DNA of 64,000 bases, from NCBI RefSeq assembly GCF_000473895.1, contig NZ_ASSJ01000008.1:1-64000 (forward strand), in the 5' to 3' direction. Numbering within the stretch: the stretch's first letter is position 1; each line of letters opens with the position of its first letter. Shown one piece after another: positions 18,309-27,587 of this stretch. The notes under the pieces were generated by a model that saw only the letters and a list, made by a program, of their open reading frames with translations, had not been told where the DNA came from and ran no database searches. This stretch comes from Rubidibacter lacunae KORDI 51-2 (lineage in GTDB: Bacteria > Cyanobacteriota > Cyanobacteriia > Cyanobacteriales > Rubidibacteraceae). Made by a program: the position numbers and the translations under genes.

Positions 18309-19400
18309 CTAACGATAGCCGAGGTGACGCATGGCTGCCTCAGTCACCACGCGCCCGCGCGGCGTGCGACTGAGAAACCCGATTTGAAGCAGATAGGGTT
18401 CGTAAACGTCTTCGATGGTTTGAGCATCCTCGCCCGTGGCCGCAGCAATTGCGTCCAAGCCTACTGGTCCGCCGCCGAATTGCTGGATAGCAGTCTGCAG
18501 CACGGCGCGATCCGTCCAGTCCAAGCCCAGGGGATCTATTTCGAAGAGTTCCAGCGCGTCGGCCGCGATCGCGCGATCGACCGTACCCAATTCCTTGACT
18601 TGCGTAAAGTCGCGCACGCGCTTGAGCAAGCGATTGGCTACGCGCGGGGTGCCGCGCGCCCGGCGGGCGATTTCTAAAGCACCATCGTCGGTTACGGGCG
18701 TTTCGAGCAAGGCAGCCGTACGGTGCACGATCTGGCTCAACTCATCCGTATCGTAGTAACGCAAGCGCTGGATCATCCCAAACCGATCGCGCAGGGGGGA
18801 AGTGAGCGCTCCAACGCGAGTTGTTGCCCCAATGAGGGTAAATGGCGCCAGGGGAATGCTGCGCGTTCGGGCGCCTTGACCTTTGCCGATCGTGATGTCA
18901 ATGCGGCGGTCTTCCATTGCCGGATACAACAACTCCTCGGTCATCCGATTGAGGCGGTGGATCTCGTCAATGAATAGGATGTCTCCGGGGTTGAGACTGA
19001 CGAGCAAACCGGTAATGTCGCGCGGGCGCTCGAGCGCGGGTGCTGCTGTAATGCGACAGTTGACGCCCATCTCTGCGGCGAGGATCAGTGACATCGTCGT
19101 CTTGCCGAGTCCGGGCGGACCATACAGTAACAAGTGATCTAGAGCTTCGCTGCGTCCCTTTGCAGCGCGAATGGCAATATCGAGCACATCTTTGAGGTCT
19201 TTTTGACCGATGTAGTCGGACAAGCGGCGCGGACGAATCGATTCCTCCGCACCACTGGTCGTTTCGGCTGGCGTGGCTTCGGGCGCGATCGTCGCATCGC
19301 GGGGCACTCGCGATCGCGACGACATCTCGGGCACGGGGGACGCTGCCGGTGCGGCAGAATGAGGAATGCCGGGAAGGTCTGAGGAGCGTTTGATGGCCAT
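18309..19400 (-). CDS. ruvB: Holliday junction branch-migration helicase RuvB
   Basis: This is the AAA+ motor that, with RuvA, drives Holliday junctions in recombination repair. It has 363 residues. An N-terminal extension of about 55 residues, rich in Pro/Ser/Ala, precedes the conserved [11 protein letters not shown]. Walker A is [11 protein letters not shown] and Walker B is LFIDEIHRL. The sensor/arginine region is [18 protein letters not shown]. The C-terminal winged helix ends [21 protein letters not shown]. Divergent from hisF with about 58 nt between starts. Confidence 0.98.
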   Translation of the reverse strand: MAIKRSSDLPGIPHSAAPAASPVPEMSSRSRVPRDATIAPEATPAETTSGAEESIRPRRLSDYIGQKDLKDVLDIAIRAAKGRSEALDHLLLYGPPGLGKTTMSLILAAEMGVNCRITAAPALERPRDITGLLVSLNPGDILFIDEIHRLNRMTEELLYPAMEDRRIDITIGKGQGARTRSIPLAPFTLIGATTRVGALTSPLRDRFGMIQRLRYYDTDELSQIVHRTAALLETPVTDDGALEIARRARGTPRVANRLLKRVRDFTQVKELGTVDRAIAADALELFEIDPLGLDWTDRAVLQTAIQQFGGGPVGLDAIAAATGEDAQTIEDVYEPYLLQIGFLSRTPRGRVVTEAAMRHLGYR

Positions 19401-19458
19401 CGGAATGCCAAACTCGGCGCGATATGCGTACGTAGGAACTACATTTTAAGGCCGTGAC

Positions 19459-20229
19459 ATGTTATCAAAACGAATTGTGCCGTGCTTGGATGTTAAAGCC
19501 GGGCGCGTGGTCAAAGGCGTAAATTTTGTTGAGCTGCGCGATGCAGGCGATCCGGTGGAACTGGCGCGCGCCTACGATGCTGCTGGTGCAGACGAACTCG
19601 TGTTTCTCGATATCACTGCAACCCATGAGGAGCGCGGCACGATTCTCGACGTCGTTTACCGTACGGCAGAACAGGTGTTTATACCACTCACGGTTGGTGG
19701 TGGTGTATCCAGCTTGGACCACATCAAAAACCTCCTGCGCGCCGGTGCCGATAAAGTTAGCATCAACTCCGCTGCCGTCCGCAACCCGGATTTTGTTGGC
19801 GCAGCTGCCGATCGCTTCGGCAACCAATGTATCGTCGTGGCGATCGACGCCCGCCGGCGCGAGGATCCCAACCGACCCGGTTGGGACGTCTACGTGCGCG
19901 GCGGCCGTGAGAACACGGGCATTGACGCGTTGGAATGGGCGCAAGCGGTCGAAGCTCGCGGTGCGGGCGAGTTGTTGGTCACCAGTATGGATGCCGACGG
20001 CACACAGGCCGGGTACGACCTAAAGCTGACGCGCGCGATCGCCGAACGCGTGCAGGTACCGGTCATTGCATCGGGCGGTGCGGGTACGGTCGAGCACATT
20101 CGCGCGGCTCTCGTGGAAGGGCAAGCAGAAGCCGCACTGCTGGCTTCGCTGCTCCATTACGGTCAGCTCACCGTGGCAGAAATCAAAACTTACCTGGGCG
20201 ACCGCTGCGTTCCGATTCGTGCGACCTAG
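19459..20229 (+). CDS. hisF: Imidazole glycerol phosphate synthase cyclase subunit HisF
   Basis: HisF closes the imidazole ring in histidine synthesis using ammonia from HisH, releasing AICAR for purines. It is a 256-residue TIM barrel. The catalytic aspartates are in [14 protein letters not shown] and [13 protein letters not shown]. The phosphate-binding loops are GGGVSS and [11 protein letters not shown]. Length and ends are normal. It is divergent from ruvB. No other his gene except hisS is in the window. Confidence 0.98.
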   Translation: MLSKRIVPCLDVKAGRVVKGVNFVELRDAGDPVELARAYDAAGADELVFLDITATHEERGTILDVVYRTAEQVFIPLTVGGGVSSLDHIKNLLRAGADKVSINSAAVRNPDFVGAAADRFGNQCIVVAIDARRREDPNRPGWDVYVRGGRENTGIDALEWAQAVEARGAGELLVTSMDADGTQAGYDLKLTRAIAERVQVPVIASGGAGTVEHIRAALVEGQAEAALLASLLHYGQLTVAEIKTYLGDRCVPIRAT

Positions 20230-20262
20230 AACCCAGATGCGACAGCCGGCAAGCGCACTTTT

Positions 20263-20298
20263 AACAAGGCAATTAACCCCACTCAAGGCAGCCTTGTT
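20263..20298. terminator. Hairpin downstream of hisF
   Basis: AACAAGGC (20263-20270) and GCCTTGTT (20291-20298) form an 8-bp perfect stem with a 20-nt loop 34 nt past the hisF stop. There is no T-run, so the terminator role is tentative. Confidence 0.4.
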
Positions 20299-20385
20299 GA
20301 ATCTGAAGAAAACCTGCCGTTCTCTTCCAGGCATCAACCTCAGGTGTAATATATTGAAAGAAAGGATGTTATATTTCGTTACAAA

Positions 20386-20568
20386 ATGCTGTCTTTTGTG
20401 CTCGTGCTCGATGTGGCGCTGGTTGCCTGGTCGCTCCACTTAATGGAGTCGGCGTTCGCGGAGCAGGAGTTTTCGCTGGTGCTGGCTGGAACCCTCGTGG
20501 CCCTGTCGGCTGTTGCGATCTTGGTGTCTTACTTGTTGATGGGACATTGCTTGGGGTATTTAGCTTGA
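20386..20568 (+). CDS. Small hypothetical membrane protein
   Basis: This 60-residue frame encodes two hydrophobic helices (FVLVLDVALVAWSLHL and LVLAGTLVALSAVAILVSYLL) joined by an acidic turn. The ATG at 20386 is preceded by AT-rich DNA with AAAGGATG, so a promoter or ribosome site nearby is plausible. The even hydrophobicity and sensible start support a real gene, but no family is certain. It sits between hisF and the DHH gene, which is convergent. Confidence 0.55.
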   Translation: MLSFVLVLDVALVAWSLHLMESAFAEQEFSLVLAGTLVALSAVAILVSYLLMGHCLGYLA

Positions 20569-20647
20569 GAAAACACCGCGCCAATATCGCTGGTTAGGGC
20601 ACGTGCGGAAGGGGCCGGCCCTCTACACAGACATTCAGTACAGACAC

Positions 20648-21934
20648 TCAGTCAGTTTGGATGACGCGATCGTCCGTGCCGATCGCGCGCATGAGCTTCT
20701 GCTTGACCTGGGTATCGAACACATCCCACTTGAGCTGGGCGTACTGCGGGCGATCGTTAAAGCCATAGAGAAAGCCGATCTGCACTTCGAAGCCACCGGC
20801 CATGTAACGACCGCCCCCGAAATAGCGACCTTGCGTATCTCGTCCTAAGGCTTCCTTGATAAACTCGTCCGGATCGAGCGTCATTTTATTCGTCCGTAAA
20901 GAGCCAATCAACACTTCAACTTCGGCATCTTCACTGTGGACGATGCCATACACCACAGCGGTGTGGACGTTTTCCTCAGTAACAAGAAAGTCCGCCACCT
21001 GAGGGATGGCGTCGCGGTCGTCGTAACGCAAGTAACCGACCCCAGCAATGCAAAAGCCATTGTGGATGTAGCGGTTGCGCAGCGATCGCTCGATCGCGTC
21101 CATAACGCGCTTCGAGCGCGCCGATTTCAGCACCGCGTTCAGTAATTGTGCATCGTAGAACCGGCTGAGATACGCTACTGCCAAGTAATCTTCCTCGCGT
21201 GCTTGCAGCAAGGAGTTACTGTCGGAACGGATGCCGTGCATCAATGCGGTTGCACATTTAACGTGTTTGGTATTACCGGTATCGAACTGCAGTAAGCCTG
21301 CTTGTAAGTACTGAGTTAACATCGTCGCCGTTGCCCGCGTTTGGGATCTCAGATCTGCGAACTCGGCAGCGAGATCCCCTTGGTGGCTGTGGTGGTCGAT
21401 GACGGCAACTATCGGTAGGTTTGCTTTCACGACCAGCGGCATGAGCTGACTGGTCGTACCTTGGCTGTCGATCAACACGCAGCCCGCATAGGGGGATAGG
21501 TCGCGTTCGCCAAGGGTATTGGCACCCCAACGCTTGGCTGGCAAACCCGTCAGCTTTACGAGCGCAATGTTCTCTTGGTGCGAGAGAGTACCCGCATAAA
21601 CAATCTCGCACTGAATCTCGTACTGCTGGGCGATGAGCTGAAACGCCCACGCACTTGATAGCGCGTCCGGGTCTGGGAAATCTTGTAGCGGCAGTAACAG
21701 GCGCTCGCCTCGATGGCGGCCGAGTAGCTCGTGTAGGTTGTTGACGAGCCGCGTCAGCGCTGCATTTTCCGGAACGACAAAGGTCAATGCTGCTGCGACT
21801 GCTGTTTCGGACTCCGGGAAGTTCCATGAGGAGCTAACTTCCGGATGCGCGACAGCCATCCCGTTTGCGCGAACCTTCTGGGTCACCGCTCGGTCTTCAG
21901 AATTGACACCGGATTTGTGCGTGTTTGCTGGCAT
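20648..21934 (-). CDS. DHH family phosphoesterase (NrnA/oligoribonuclease type)
   Basis: This is a predicted cytoplasmic nanoRNase/pAp-phosphatase type enzyme. The DHH domain has LLLPLQDFPDPDALSSAW, CVLIDSQGTTSQL and AVIDHHSHQGD, supplying the metal-binding aspartates and histidines. The C-terminal DHHA1 domain ends with the substrate loop GGGRYMAGGFEVQIGF. The chosen ATG at 21932-21934 gives 428 residues. The frame opens at a TTG seven codons earlier. The N-terminal segment of about 60 residues is variable. Known relatives hydrolyse short RNAs or pAp, and which of these applies here is not shown. Confidence 0.88.
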   Translation of the reverse strand: MPANTHKSGVNSEDRAVTQKVRANGMAVAHPEVSSSWNFPESETAVAAALTFVVPENAALTRLVNNLHELLGRHRGERLLLPLQDFPDPDALSSAWAFQLIAQQYEIQCEIVYAGTLSHQENIALVKLTGLPAKRWGANTLGERDLSPYAGCVLIDSQGTTSQLMPLVVKANLPIVAVIDHHSHQGDLAAEFADLRSQTRATATMLTQYLQAGLLQFDTGNTKHVKCATALMHGIRSDSNSLLQAREEDYLAVAYLSRFYDAQLLNAVLKSARSKRVMDAIERSLRNRYIHNGFCIAGVGYLRYDDRDAIPQVADFLVTEENVHTAVVYGIVHSEDAEVEVLIGSLRTNKMTLDPDEFIKEALGRDTQGRYFGGGRYMAGGFEVQIGFLYGFNDRPQYAQLKWDVFDTQVKQKLMRAIGTDDRVIQTD

Positions 21935-22234
21935 CTTGGCGAGTGCAGATGGCAAAGGCCTCGCAGCAGCTTAAAAGAGTGCGAAGAGCCACCGACATAT
22001 TACTTTTGTTTAACCAATCTAGCGCCTGGAGCCGGTTGATTTCTAGATCGGGCGGCGATCGACGCCGGTACCGACTATACTTGGGCGACTCAGAAGCGAG
22101 TGATGGTCGGTCCAGAACCACGAGTTTTGGGCTGACGAACGCCACCGAGCGCGGTCGAGGAAATTCACTGACGGGGTGAAGACGGTCTCCGCGATCGCCC
22201 CAAAATACAGGACACTTGCAGAGTTAATACCAAA

Positions 22235-22505
22235 TCAAAGAATTTTCGCGACAGATAGAGCGTCGAGAATGAAGTCATAGCCCGAGAGCGCAGCCATAAC
22301 CTCTGGGGTGAGTTCCTCGAGCAGCTGCACGAGCTTGCTCTCCAGCTGCTCCAAGTCCTCAAACACTTCCCAGTGCAAGTCTCGCTTCAGGTGCTGCCAC
22401 ACTCGCTCGGCGGGATTGAGTTCAGGACAGTACAGCGGCTGGAATAGCAGCATCACGTTTTCTGAGAACTCCAGATTCTTGGCAGTATGCAGGCGACCGA
22501 TATCC
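22235..22505 (-). pseudogene. IS630-family transposase, C-terminal remnant
   Basis: The last 88 or so residues (GRLHTAKNLEFSENVMLLF, CPELNPAERVWQHLKRDL, through to ALSVAKIL) match the DDE-domain end of IS630 transposases, including the final catalytic Glu in NPAERVW. Everything upstream of about 22505 in this frame is unrelated sequence, so at least two thirds of the gene is gone. It abuts the broken dynamin-like gene on its right, which suggests the IS landed in or next to that gene and was later truncated. Confidence 0.8.
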
Positions 22506-22552
22506 ACGCGATCTCTTTTGCTCGGTCGGGCCCGATTTCGGGAGGTTAAACG

Positions 22553-23477
22553 ACATTCGAGGCGATTACCCGACAAAATTACGCTGCTCGCGACCGTAAA
22601 TCTACGGAAATTGCCAACTCATTTCACGACTTGGTTCTTGGTTTTGGCGATGCCTTTGAGGCCGATTTTCTGAGCTGGCAGCCCGACATCAATTCCTTTG
22701 ACTTCCTATCGTCTGGTAAGCATGCCGAATTCGAAAGTGGGCCGCGAAAAGCGTTCGAACAATACCAGAACGATAAGCATTCAACTGGTCGCTTGGTGCC
22801 GAAAAAGAAATGGACGCCCCTTTCGCTCAATAGACCCGGAGGACCATGAGCTACGGGGCGTCCTACACTCGGGTGACAGACAGAATCACTGAAAAACTTA
22901 CCGGTCAAAAAGTTCCCCCATTGCCCGGTTATTCTCCAGAAGTTGATGCACCTACGTGGGCAAAGTGAGTGGTAGGTATTTTTTTACTTGCGCGCGGAAA
23001 CAATTCAGGTGTGGCAATAGGAAGTACGGGCTTTGACTGGAAAAACATCATCCTCAACTTTATTTCCGTGCTAGAGATTGCTGGCTTGGTCACCGCGATC
23101 GCCGGTTTCGTAATAGGTCCCCGATTGGGCTGGCGCTGTTGGGGATGGGAGGTGGTGGGTTGCAGGTAGACCAAGGGCGTGGAGAACTCTTTAAAGCCGC
23201 CAAGAAAAAAGTTTTGAGCTATCTACCGCAGGTGGCGCAGCAGCAGTATGCTGTAGTCCGAATGCCGCCTGTGAGTGTTTCGACACTTACGAGCGAGTAG
23301 TGTCGGATCTCATAAAGTTCGAATATCCGCGCTCGTAAAGCGGGACTCGAAAATCTCATCACTCAGATAGAATCGCGCGAACTCGATCGCGTCACAGACA
23401 TGGATCGCCTACATCAGCTAGAACGCAACGTAGACGAATGTGTCCACGAGAACGAAGCAGCAAACAGAGTTTCCTAG
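22553..23477 (+). pseudogene. Bacterial dynamin-like GTPase gene, C-terminal wreck
   Basis: Reading across frames gives a continuous dynamin-like C-terminal region: ITRQNYAARDRKSTEIANSF, FLSWQPDINSFDFLSSGKHA, then (frame jump near 22807) EMDAPFAQ, a TAG at 22831, MSYGASYTRVTDRITEKLTG, a TGA at 22966 where Trp is expected, FDWKNIILNFISVLEIAGLV, (jump near 23120) PIGLALLGMGGGGLQVDQG, (jump near 23270) CECFDTYERVVSDLIKFEY, (jump near 23336) KAGLENLITQIESRELDRV to TAG 23475. These proteins remodel membranes using an N-terminal GTPase domain, which is absent here. Four frameshifts and two stops make it non-functional. It is flanked by IS630 and IS66 fragments. Confidence 0.75.
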
Positions 23478-23499
23478 CAGCCGATCGATCGTGCAGATG

Positions 23500-23847
23500 T
23501 CATACGGATGTTGACAGTGGCGCGAGTGGCACGCCACAGCGGTCGAAGTGAACGAACCCCTTGCGAGTTTTGCCAGGATGACCGGGTTGTCCGCCCGGTC
23601 GGCGCGGTGGGGGGTCGGAGGTCGGCTTGGGTTTGACCGGGTTCTCTAAGCGCTTGATGAGGTCGCTGGAAGGGAGCTTCGAGGAGGTCTGGGAGTCAGA
23701 ATCGAGCAGACGTTTGAGGCGTTCGACCGCGGCGACGAGCTGCTCGATAACTTGCTGCTGCTGACGAAGCAAGTCAATCAATGCCGACTTGGGCATCTGC
23801 TCGAGAGCATCGCGGTCTTGAGGGAACTCGGGCAATAGCGGTGTCAT
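23500..23847 (-). pseudogene. IS66-family transposase, N-terminal fragment
   Basis: The 115-residue frame has the IS66 TnpC head: a leucine/glutamine-rich coiled coil (ALIDLLRQQQQVIEQLVAAV), then SSKLPSSDL and the zinc-finger-leading GGQPGHPGKTRKGF, after which homology stops. The catalytic domain is missing, so this is a remnant. It ends 22 nt from the dead dynamin-like gene. Confidence 0.8.
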
Positions 23848-24051
23848 GTCCTCAAGCTACCTTCACAGGTGCACTTGTCAAGCCCCTCACCTGAATCCTT
23901 AACTTTGAAACAAAGGGCGTGGGAGTTTCTCCTGATTTAACCGCTCTAAACTTTCATAACGTCCGACCCCAAGCATGGTGCAGAATGTCACTTAAGTAGC
24001 TAGCGACAAACGATAGTTTAGGATCGCTGCCGAAGCGACAGAGTGGTGTTG

Positions 24052-24504
24052 ATGCGGGTTGTAGTGCAGCGGGTAAGGGCGTCGCAGGTAACAATAGCCA
24101 AAGAAACGACCGGTGCGATCGCGCGGGGGCTGATGTTATTGGTTGGGATTGCACCAACGGATACGGATGCCGAGCTTGCATGGATGGCGCGTAAATGTTT
24201 GTACCTGCGGTTGTTTCCGGGAGAGGATGGCACGGCGTGGGCGCGGTCGGTTGCCGATATCAGCGGTGAGTTGCTGGTGGTCAGCCAGTTCACGCTGTAC
24301 GGGGACTGCCGCAAGGGACGGCGACCATCGTTTATCGGCGCCTCAACACCAACCGTTGCCGAGGCACTGTACGATCGCTTCGCGGAGTTGTTGCGAGCAA
24401 GCGGGCTGCGCGTGGCGACGGGTAAGTTTGGTGCGGACATGCAGGTTCGCATCGACAATGACGGACCCGTAACGCTCTTATTAGAACGCGAGGCCGGCAC
24501 ATGA
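24052..24504 (+). CDS. dtd: D-aminoacyl-tRNA deacylase
   Basis: Dtd removes D-amino acids (and glycine mischarged on tRNA-Ala) from tRNA. The ATG at 24052 gives 150 residues starting [15 protein letters not shown]. The active-site strands are [19 protein letters not shown] and the Gly-cis-Pro-type motif [10 protein letters not shown] near the C-terminus. Upstream in-frame GTG codons are possible but not needed. The stop overlaps the start of the DUF3288 gene by four bases. Confidence 0.96.
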   Translation: MRVVVQRVRASQVTIAKETTGAIARGLMLLVGIAPTDTDAELAWMARKCLYLRLFPGEDGTAWARSVADISGELLVVSQFTLYGDCRKGRRPSFIGASTPTVAEALYDRFAELLRASGLRVATGKFGADMQVRIDNDGPVTLLLEREAGT

Positions 24505-24779
24505 AAGATCAAGAACATCCGCGATCGCGCCAAGACCGTGATGTCGTCAATCGCTTATTGCGGGACGGTCCGACGGAGGCAAACTTAATCGACCTGGCGC
24601 GGTTGCGCATCCGATACAATGGATTTCCTGGCGCACGTGCTATCCAACGCGACCTCGATCTGCTGTTACAGCAGTGGCAACTGGACGAAGACAGTCTGTT
24701 TGCCCGCACGCGTGCCCTATACGTCAGCCGCAATCTGCAAGGGCATTCTTCCCTCACCGACGAGCAGGATTGGAGTTGA
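24501..24779 (+). CDS. DUF3288 family protein
   Basis: This 92-residue soluble, helical, charged protein contains [19 protein letters not shown] and [20 protein letters not shown], which fit the small cyanobacterial DUF3288 family. Function is unknown. The ATGA overlap with dtd implies translational coupling, so a role linked to translation quality control is possible but not shown. Confidence 0.85.
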   Translation: MKDQEHPRSRQDRDVVNRLLRDGPTEANLIDLARLRIRYNGFPGARAIQRDLDLLLQQWQLDEDSLFARTRALYVSRNLQGHSSLTDEQDWS

Positions 24780-25153
24780 GAACTGGGGGATGCAGCAGTC
24801 ATGCTATTCAGATCCCGCAGTTCAGTTTCGCACTCGAACCCGATAGCCCAACTCCAACGGCGCGTTCAACAGTTCCTGTGAATTCAAACTCCCAAGGTCT
24901 CGTTACGTATAGTGCGCTGCAAGCTCCAATCCAGAGTCGCGCTCCGGAGCAAAATTTCCCAAAACATGACTATGTGGTGCGTCTAAGCGTGGTGAGTGCA
25001 GTTGGGATTCCTACACCAAACACCACCGTAGTGTAATCGCCAGAACAACTGCGAAAACTGCAAGCGCGATTGGTGGGGGGCGAGCGAAAAATCACTCCGT
25101 TGCGTCGCCGGTTGGACGCGCGCGACCAGCCAATCTGATGCCCAAGCTACGTT
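24780..25153. other. Intergenic region after DUF3288 gene
   Basis: No confident gene is present in these 374 nt. A plus-strand frame ending near 25036 reads ALEPDSPTPTARSTVPVNS and HDYVVRLSVVSAVGIPTP, protein-like but without a start of its own. It may be the tail of a lost gene. Confidence 0.3.
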
Positions 25154-25831
25154 CTAAGGACGCAAGTATTTGATCGCGTGTTGGATGCGATAGTACGCAG
25201 CGTCATTGCCCTCGGCGCGAAAGATTTCTCCCGCTTGCTGCAAGTCGTTAACCGCACCCGTGTAATCGTGCAGCTTGGCACGAGCAAAACCGCGATTGCC
25301 CAGCGCCTGAGCGAAGTCGGGTTTGCGGTCGATCGCGCGCGTGAAGTCGGCGATCGCGTCTTCGAACTTGCCGAGATTGAGGTACACAAGTCCTCGGTTG
25401 TAGTACACGTCCGAGAGGCTGGGGTCGACCGCGATCGCGCGGTCGTAATCGGAAATCGCACCGATGTAATCTTCGAAGCGTGCCCGCGCTAGCCCGCGAT
25501 TGCCTAGTGCCTTTGCGAAGTTTGGATCGATGGAAATCGCTTCTGTAAACTCGTCAATTGCCTGTTCGTAGTCACCCGCGCGCACGCTATCTTCGCCTGC
25601 TTCGAACAGTGCCTCCGCCTTCTCACGTGCAGGCGAGCCTTCGGGAAGCGATTGTGCCAGTTGGGTTTTGATATTCCCTTTAATATTGTCTTTGGTATTG
25701 GCTTTGAAATTGTTTTTGCCGATAGATAGCTCCTCAGTAGCCGGATCGAGTGAGGTAGAACTACAGCTTGCGAGCGCAAGCGCGGCAACACCAAGGAACA
25801 TCACTAAATAATGTCGGGCGAACATAAGCAT
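25154..25831 (-). CDS. TPR-repeat lipoprotein
   Basis: The ATG at 25829-25831 gives 225 residues with a lipoprotein signal: hydrophobic YLVMFLGVAALALASC, with the lipobox LASC, followed by CSSTSLDP. A linker with repeated KxNxKxN units (FKANTKDNIKGNIKTQ) leads to four TPR units (about 80-215): GDYEQAIDEFTEAISIDPNF, EDYIGAISDYDRAIAVDPSL, GKFEDAIADFTRAIDRKPDF and HDYTGAVNDLQQAGEIF. It is a membrane-anchored scaffold for protein contacts. Partner unknown. It is monocistronic by position. Confidence 0.85.
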   Translation of the reverse strand: MLMFARHYLVMFLGVAALALASCSSTSLDPATEELSIGKNNFKANTKDNIKGNIKTQLAQSLPEGSPAREKAEALFEAGEDSVRAGDYEQAIDEFTEAISIDPNFAKALGNRGLARARFEDYIGAISDYDRAIAVDPSLSDVYYNRGLVYLNLGKFEDAIADFTRAIDRKPDFAQALGNRGFARAKLHDYTGAVNDLQQAGEIFRAEGNDAAYYRIQHAIKYLRP

Positions 25832-26021
25832 TACTAACAGCAACAGTATCTCACAAGCTTATCAATACTCTTTTCCTAGGGTTTCCCGCCCAATCACCCC
25901 AGGAAATGTCATAAAGTCGCTTTCGCACCGTCAATGAAGTTCAATCCTAACCTTATTACACATTCCACGTCCCATCTCGTATTCGAACGATTGGCTTTCA
26001 GAGGATTAGAAGGTCTGAGCG

Positions 26022-27119
26022 TCAATCCAACTTCGAGCGCTGGCGCTTGCGTCTCAGGGAGGATACGGTCAAAACTCCAAGGGTCACTCCTGTCAGCGGA
26101 AGTGCGAACCCTAGCATTGCGGCGCTAAACATGGGCAATTGCTCGTGCTGCGTCGAGTCCAAGATTAAAAATGCTACGTACGCCAAATAGTAGAGGAGGA
26201 AGAGGCCGCCTTCCCAACGGCTGATCTGGTTGCCCGTGACGAAGATCGGCAAGCAGGCAACGGCGACGGCAATCATGATCGGAATGTCGAGGTTGAGGGC
26301 CGGATCCGATATCGCAACACCGTTCGGCGCAACGACGCTGGCAAGACCCAAGACAGCTAGGATGTTGAAGATATTGCTACCAACTACGTTACCCACAGCA
26401 ATATCGCGTTCGCCGCGTAAGCTCGCAACCACCGAAGTCGCCCCTTCCGGTAGGGACGTTCCCAACGCCACAACGGTCAAACCAATAACCAATTCGCTGA
26501 GCCCGAACGAGCGCGCGATCGCCGTGGCACCGGTCACCAACCAGCGAGAGCCGAACAGCAGCAACGCCGCTCCGCCGAAAATCAAGCCCAGATCCTGGAC
26601 CCACTCTCCAGTTGAGGCCGACTCTGGCAACGCAACTTCGGCAGAGTCGGGATCGTTAGGGTCGCTCCTACGGCGACTTTGGTGGAGAAGAAACCAGGTG
26701 TAAACGATTGCGCCCACGACAAACAAAATTCCGTCCGCGCGATCGATCGCGCCATCGAGTCCGAACATCAACATCAATACCGACACGCCGATCATGATCG
26801 GCACGTCCAGGCGTACCAACTGCTGCTGCACGATTAGCGGAGCGAGCGTTGCGGAAATTCCTAAAATCAGCAGGACATTGCAAATGTTACTCCCGACAAT
26901 GTTGCCAACCGAGATCCCGGCCTGGGCTGTAAAATTCGCGCGCAGACTGACCGCCAGCTCAGGAGTACTCGTTCCATAGGCAACCACCGTCAGTCCGATC
27001 GCGAGCGGGGAAATTCCTGCCAAGGCTGCCAGCCTTGCCGCACCGCGCACCAGTAGCTCGGCACCCGCAATGAGCAGTACCAAGCCGATGGCGAACAAGG
27101 CAACGTCTGAAAAGGTCAT
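26022..27119 (-). CDS. Calcium/sodium antiporter, CaCA family (YrbG type)
   Basis: This inner-membrane cation exchanger of 365 residues has about ten membrane spans. Two alpha repeats carry the ion-binding motifs: GLTVVAYGTSTPELAVSL with VGNIVGSNICNVLLILG in the first half, and GLTVVALGTSLPEGATSVV with VGNVVGSNIFNILAVLG in the second. A hydrophilic loop lies between (about residues 145-180). The chosen ATG at 27117-27119 begins MTFSDVALFAIGLVLLIAG. The frame opens 40 codons earlier, but that part is basic and unlike the family. It likely exports Ca2+ against Na+ or H+. Confidence 0.93.
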   Translation of the reverse strand: MTFSDVALFAIGLVLLIAGAELLVRGAARLAALAGISPLAIGLTVVAYGTSTPELAVSLRANFTAQAGISVGNIVGSNICNVLLILGISATLAPLIVQQQLVRLDVPIMIGVSVLMLMFGLDGAIDRADGILFVVGAIVYTWFLLHQSRRRSDPNDPDSAEVALPESASTGEWVQDLGLIFGGAALLLFGSRWLVTGATAIARSFGLSELVIGLTVVALGTSLPEGATSVVASLRGERDIAVGNVVGSNIFNILAVLGLASVVAPNGVAISDPALNLDIPIMIAVAVACLPIFVTGNQISRWEGGLFLLYYLAYVAFLILDSTQHEQLPMFSAAMLGFALPLTGVTLGVLTVSSLRRKRQRSKLD

Positions 27120-27587
27120 GGCTGTTTGTCGAAGTTGTTGCACCAACGTCGATCGCAGGCGGGTCCGGTTGCGGCAGACAAGACTCTCGCCCCTGGTGCC
27201 GTCGCCCAAGCGCTTCATTATACTAGGCAACTGTCGCATACTCGCTTGTCACTGCCGTCCGTAGTAGGCAACCACATACTTGGAATCTCAGCTCAATTTT
27301 CGCAATAAGCGCGGCTCGACCGGGGCTTGTTGAGAGCAAAACTAAGTTCAAGCACTCCAGATCGCTGAAACCCCAACTCGGTCGTGGCACATAAATCAGG
27401 ATGTGTTTGCCCTACCGTCCGTCGCCCCCTTGCGGATACTCGACCAAGAGCAACTGCCCCGACCGCCTCAAGGAATAACTGCAGGGGACGTTTGCCCTAA
27501 ATGTATTGAAACGAGCAGCGCGCGCGAACCGCTCGACACGTGCGACGATATCGTTATCTCGGTTCTCAACAAGTTTCTAGCTAGCTC
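27120..27587. other. Divergent intergenic region of antiporter and rmlA
   Basis: These 468 nt hold repeat copy A (27267-27414). The remainder (27415-27587) is the rmlA upstream region. I see no gene. Confidence 0.45.
27267..27414 (+). repeat. Dispersed intergenic repeat, copy A
   Basis: This stretch aligns along its length with 52117-52268 in the same orientation. Shared blocks include GGAATCTCAGC, TTTTCGCAAT, CTAAGTTCAAGC and CAGATCGC. Over the best 58 bases I count about 45 identities. It lies upstream of rmlA and the antiporter, in non-coding DNA. The family is unknown to me. Confidence 0.65.

Noticed and set aside
24674-25036. 120-codon frame overlapping DUF3288
   Set aside because: Overlaps a real gene for half its length and shows no family. 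Only its tail reads like protein.
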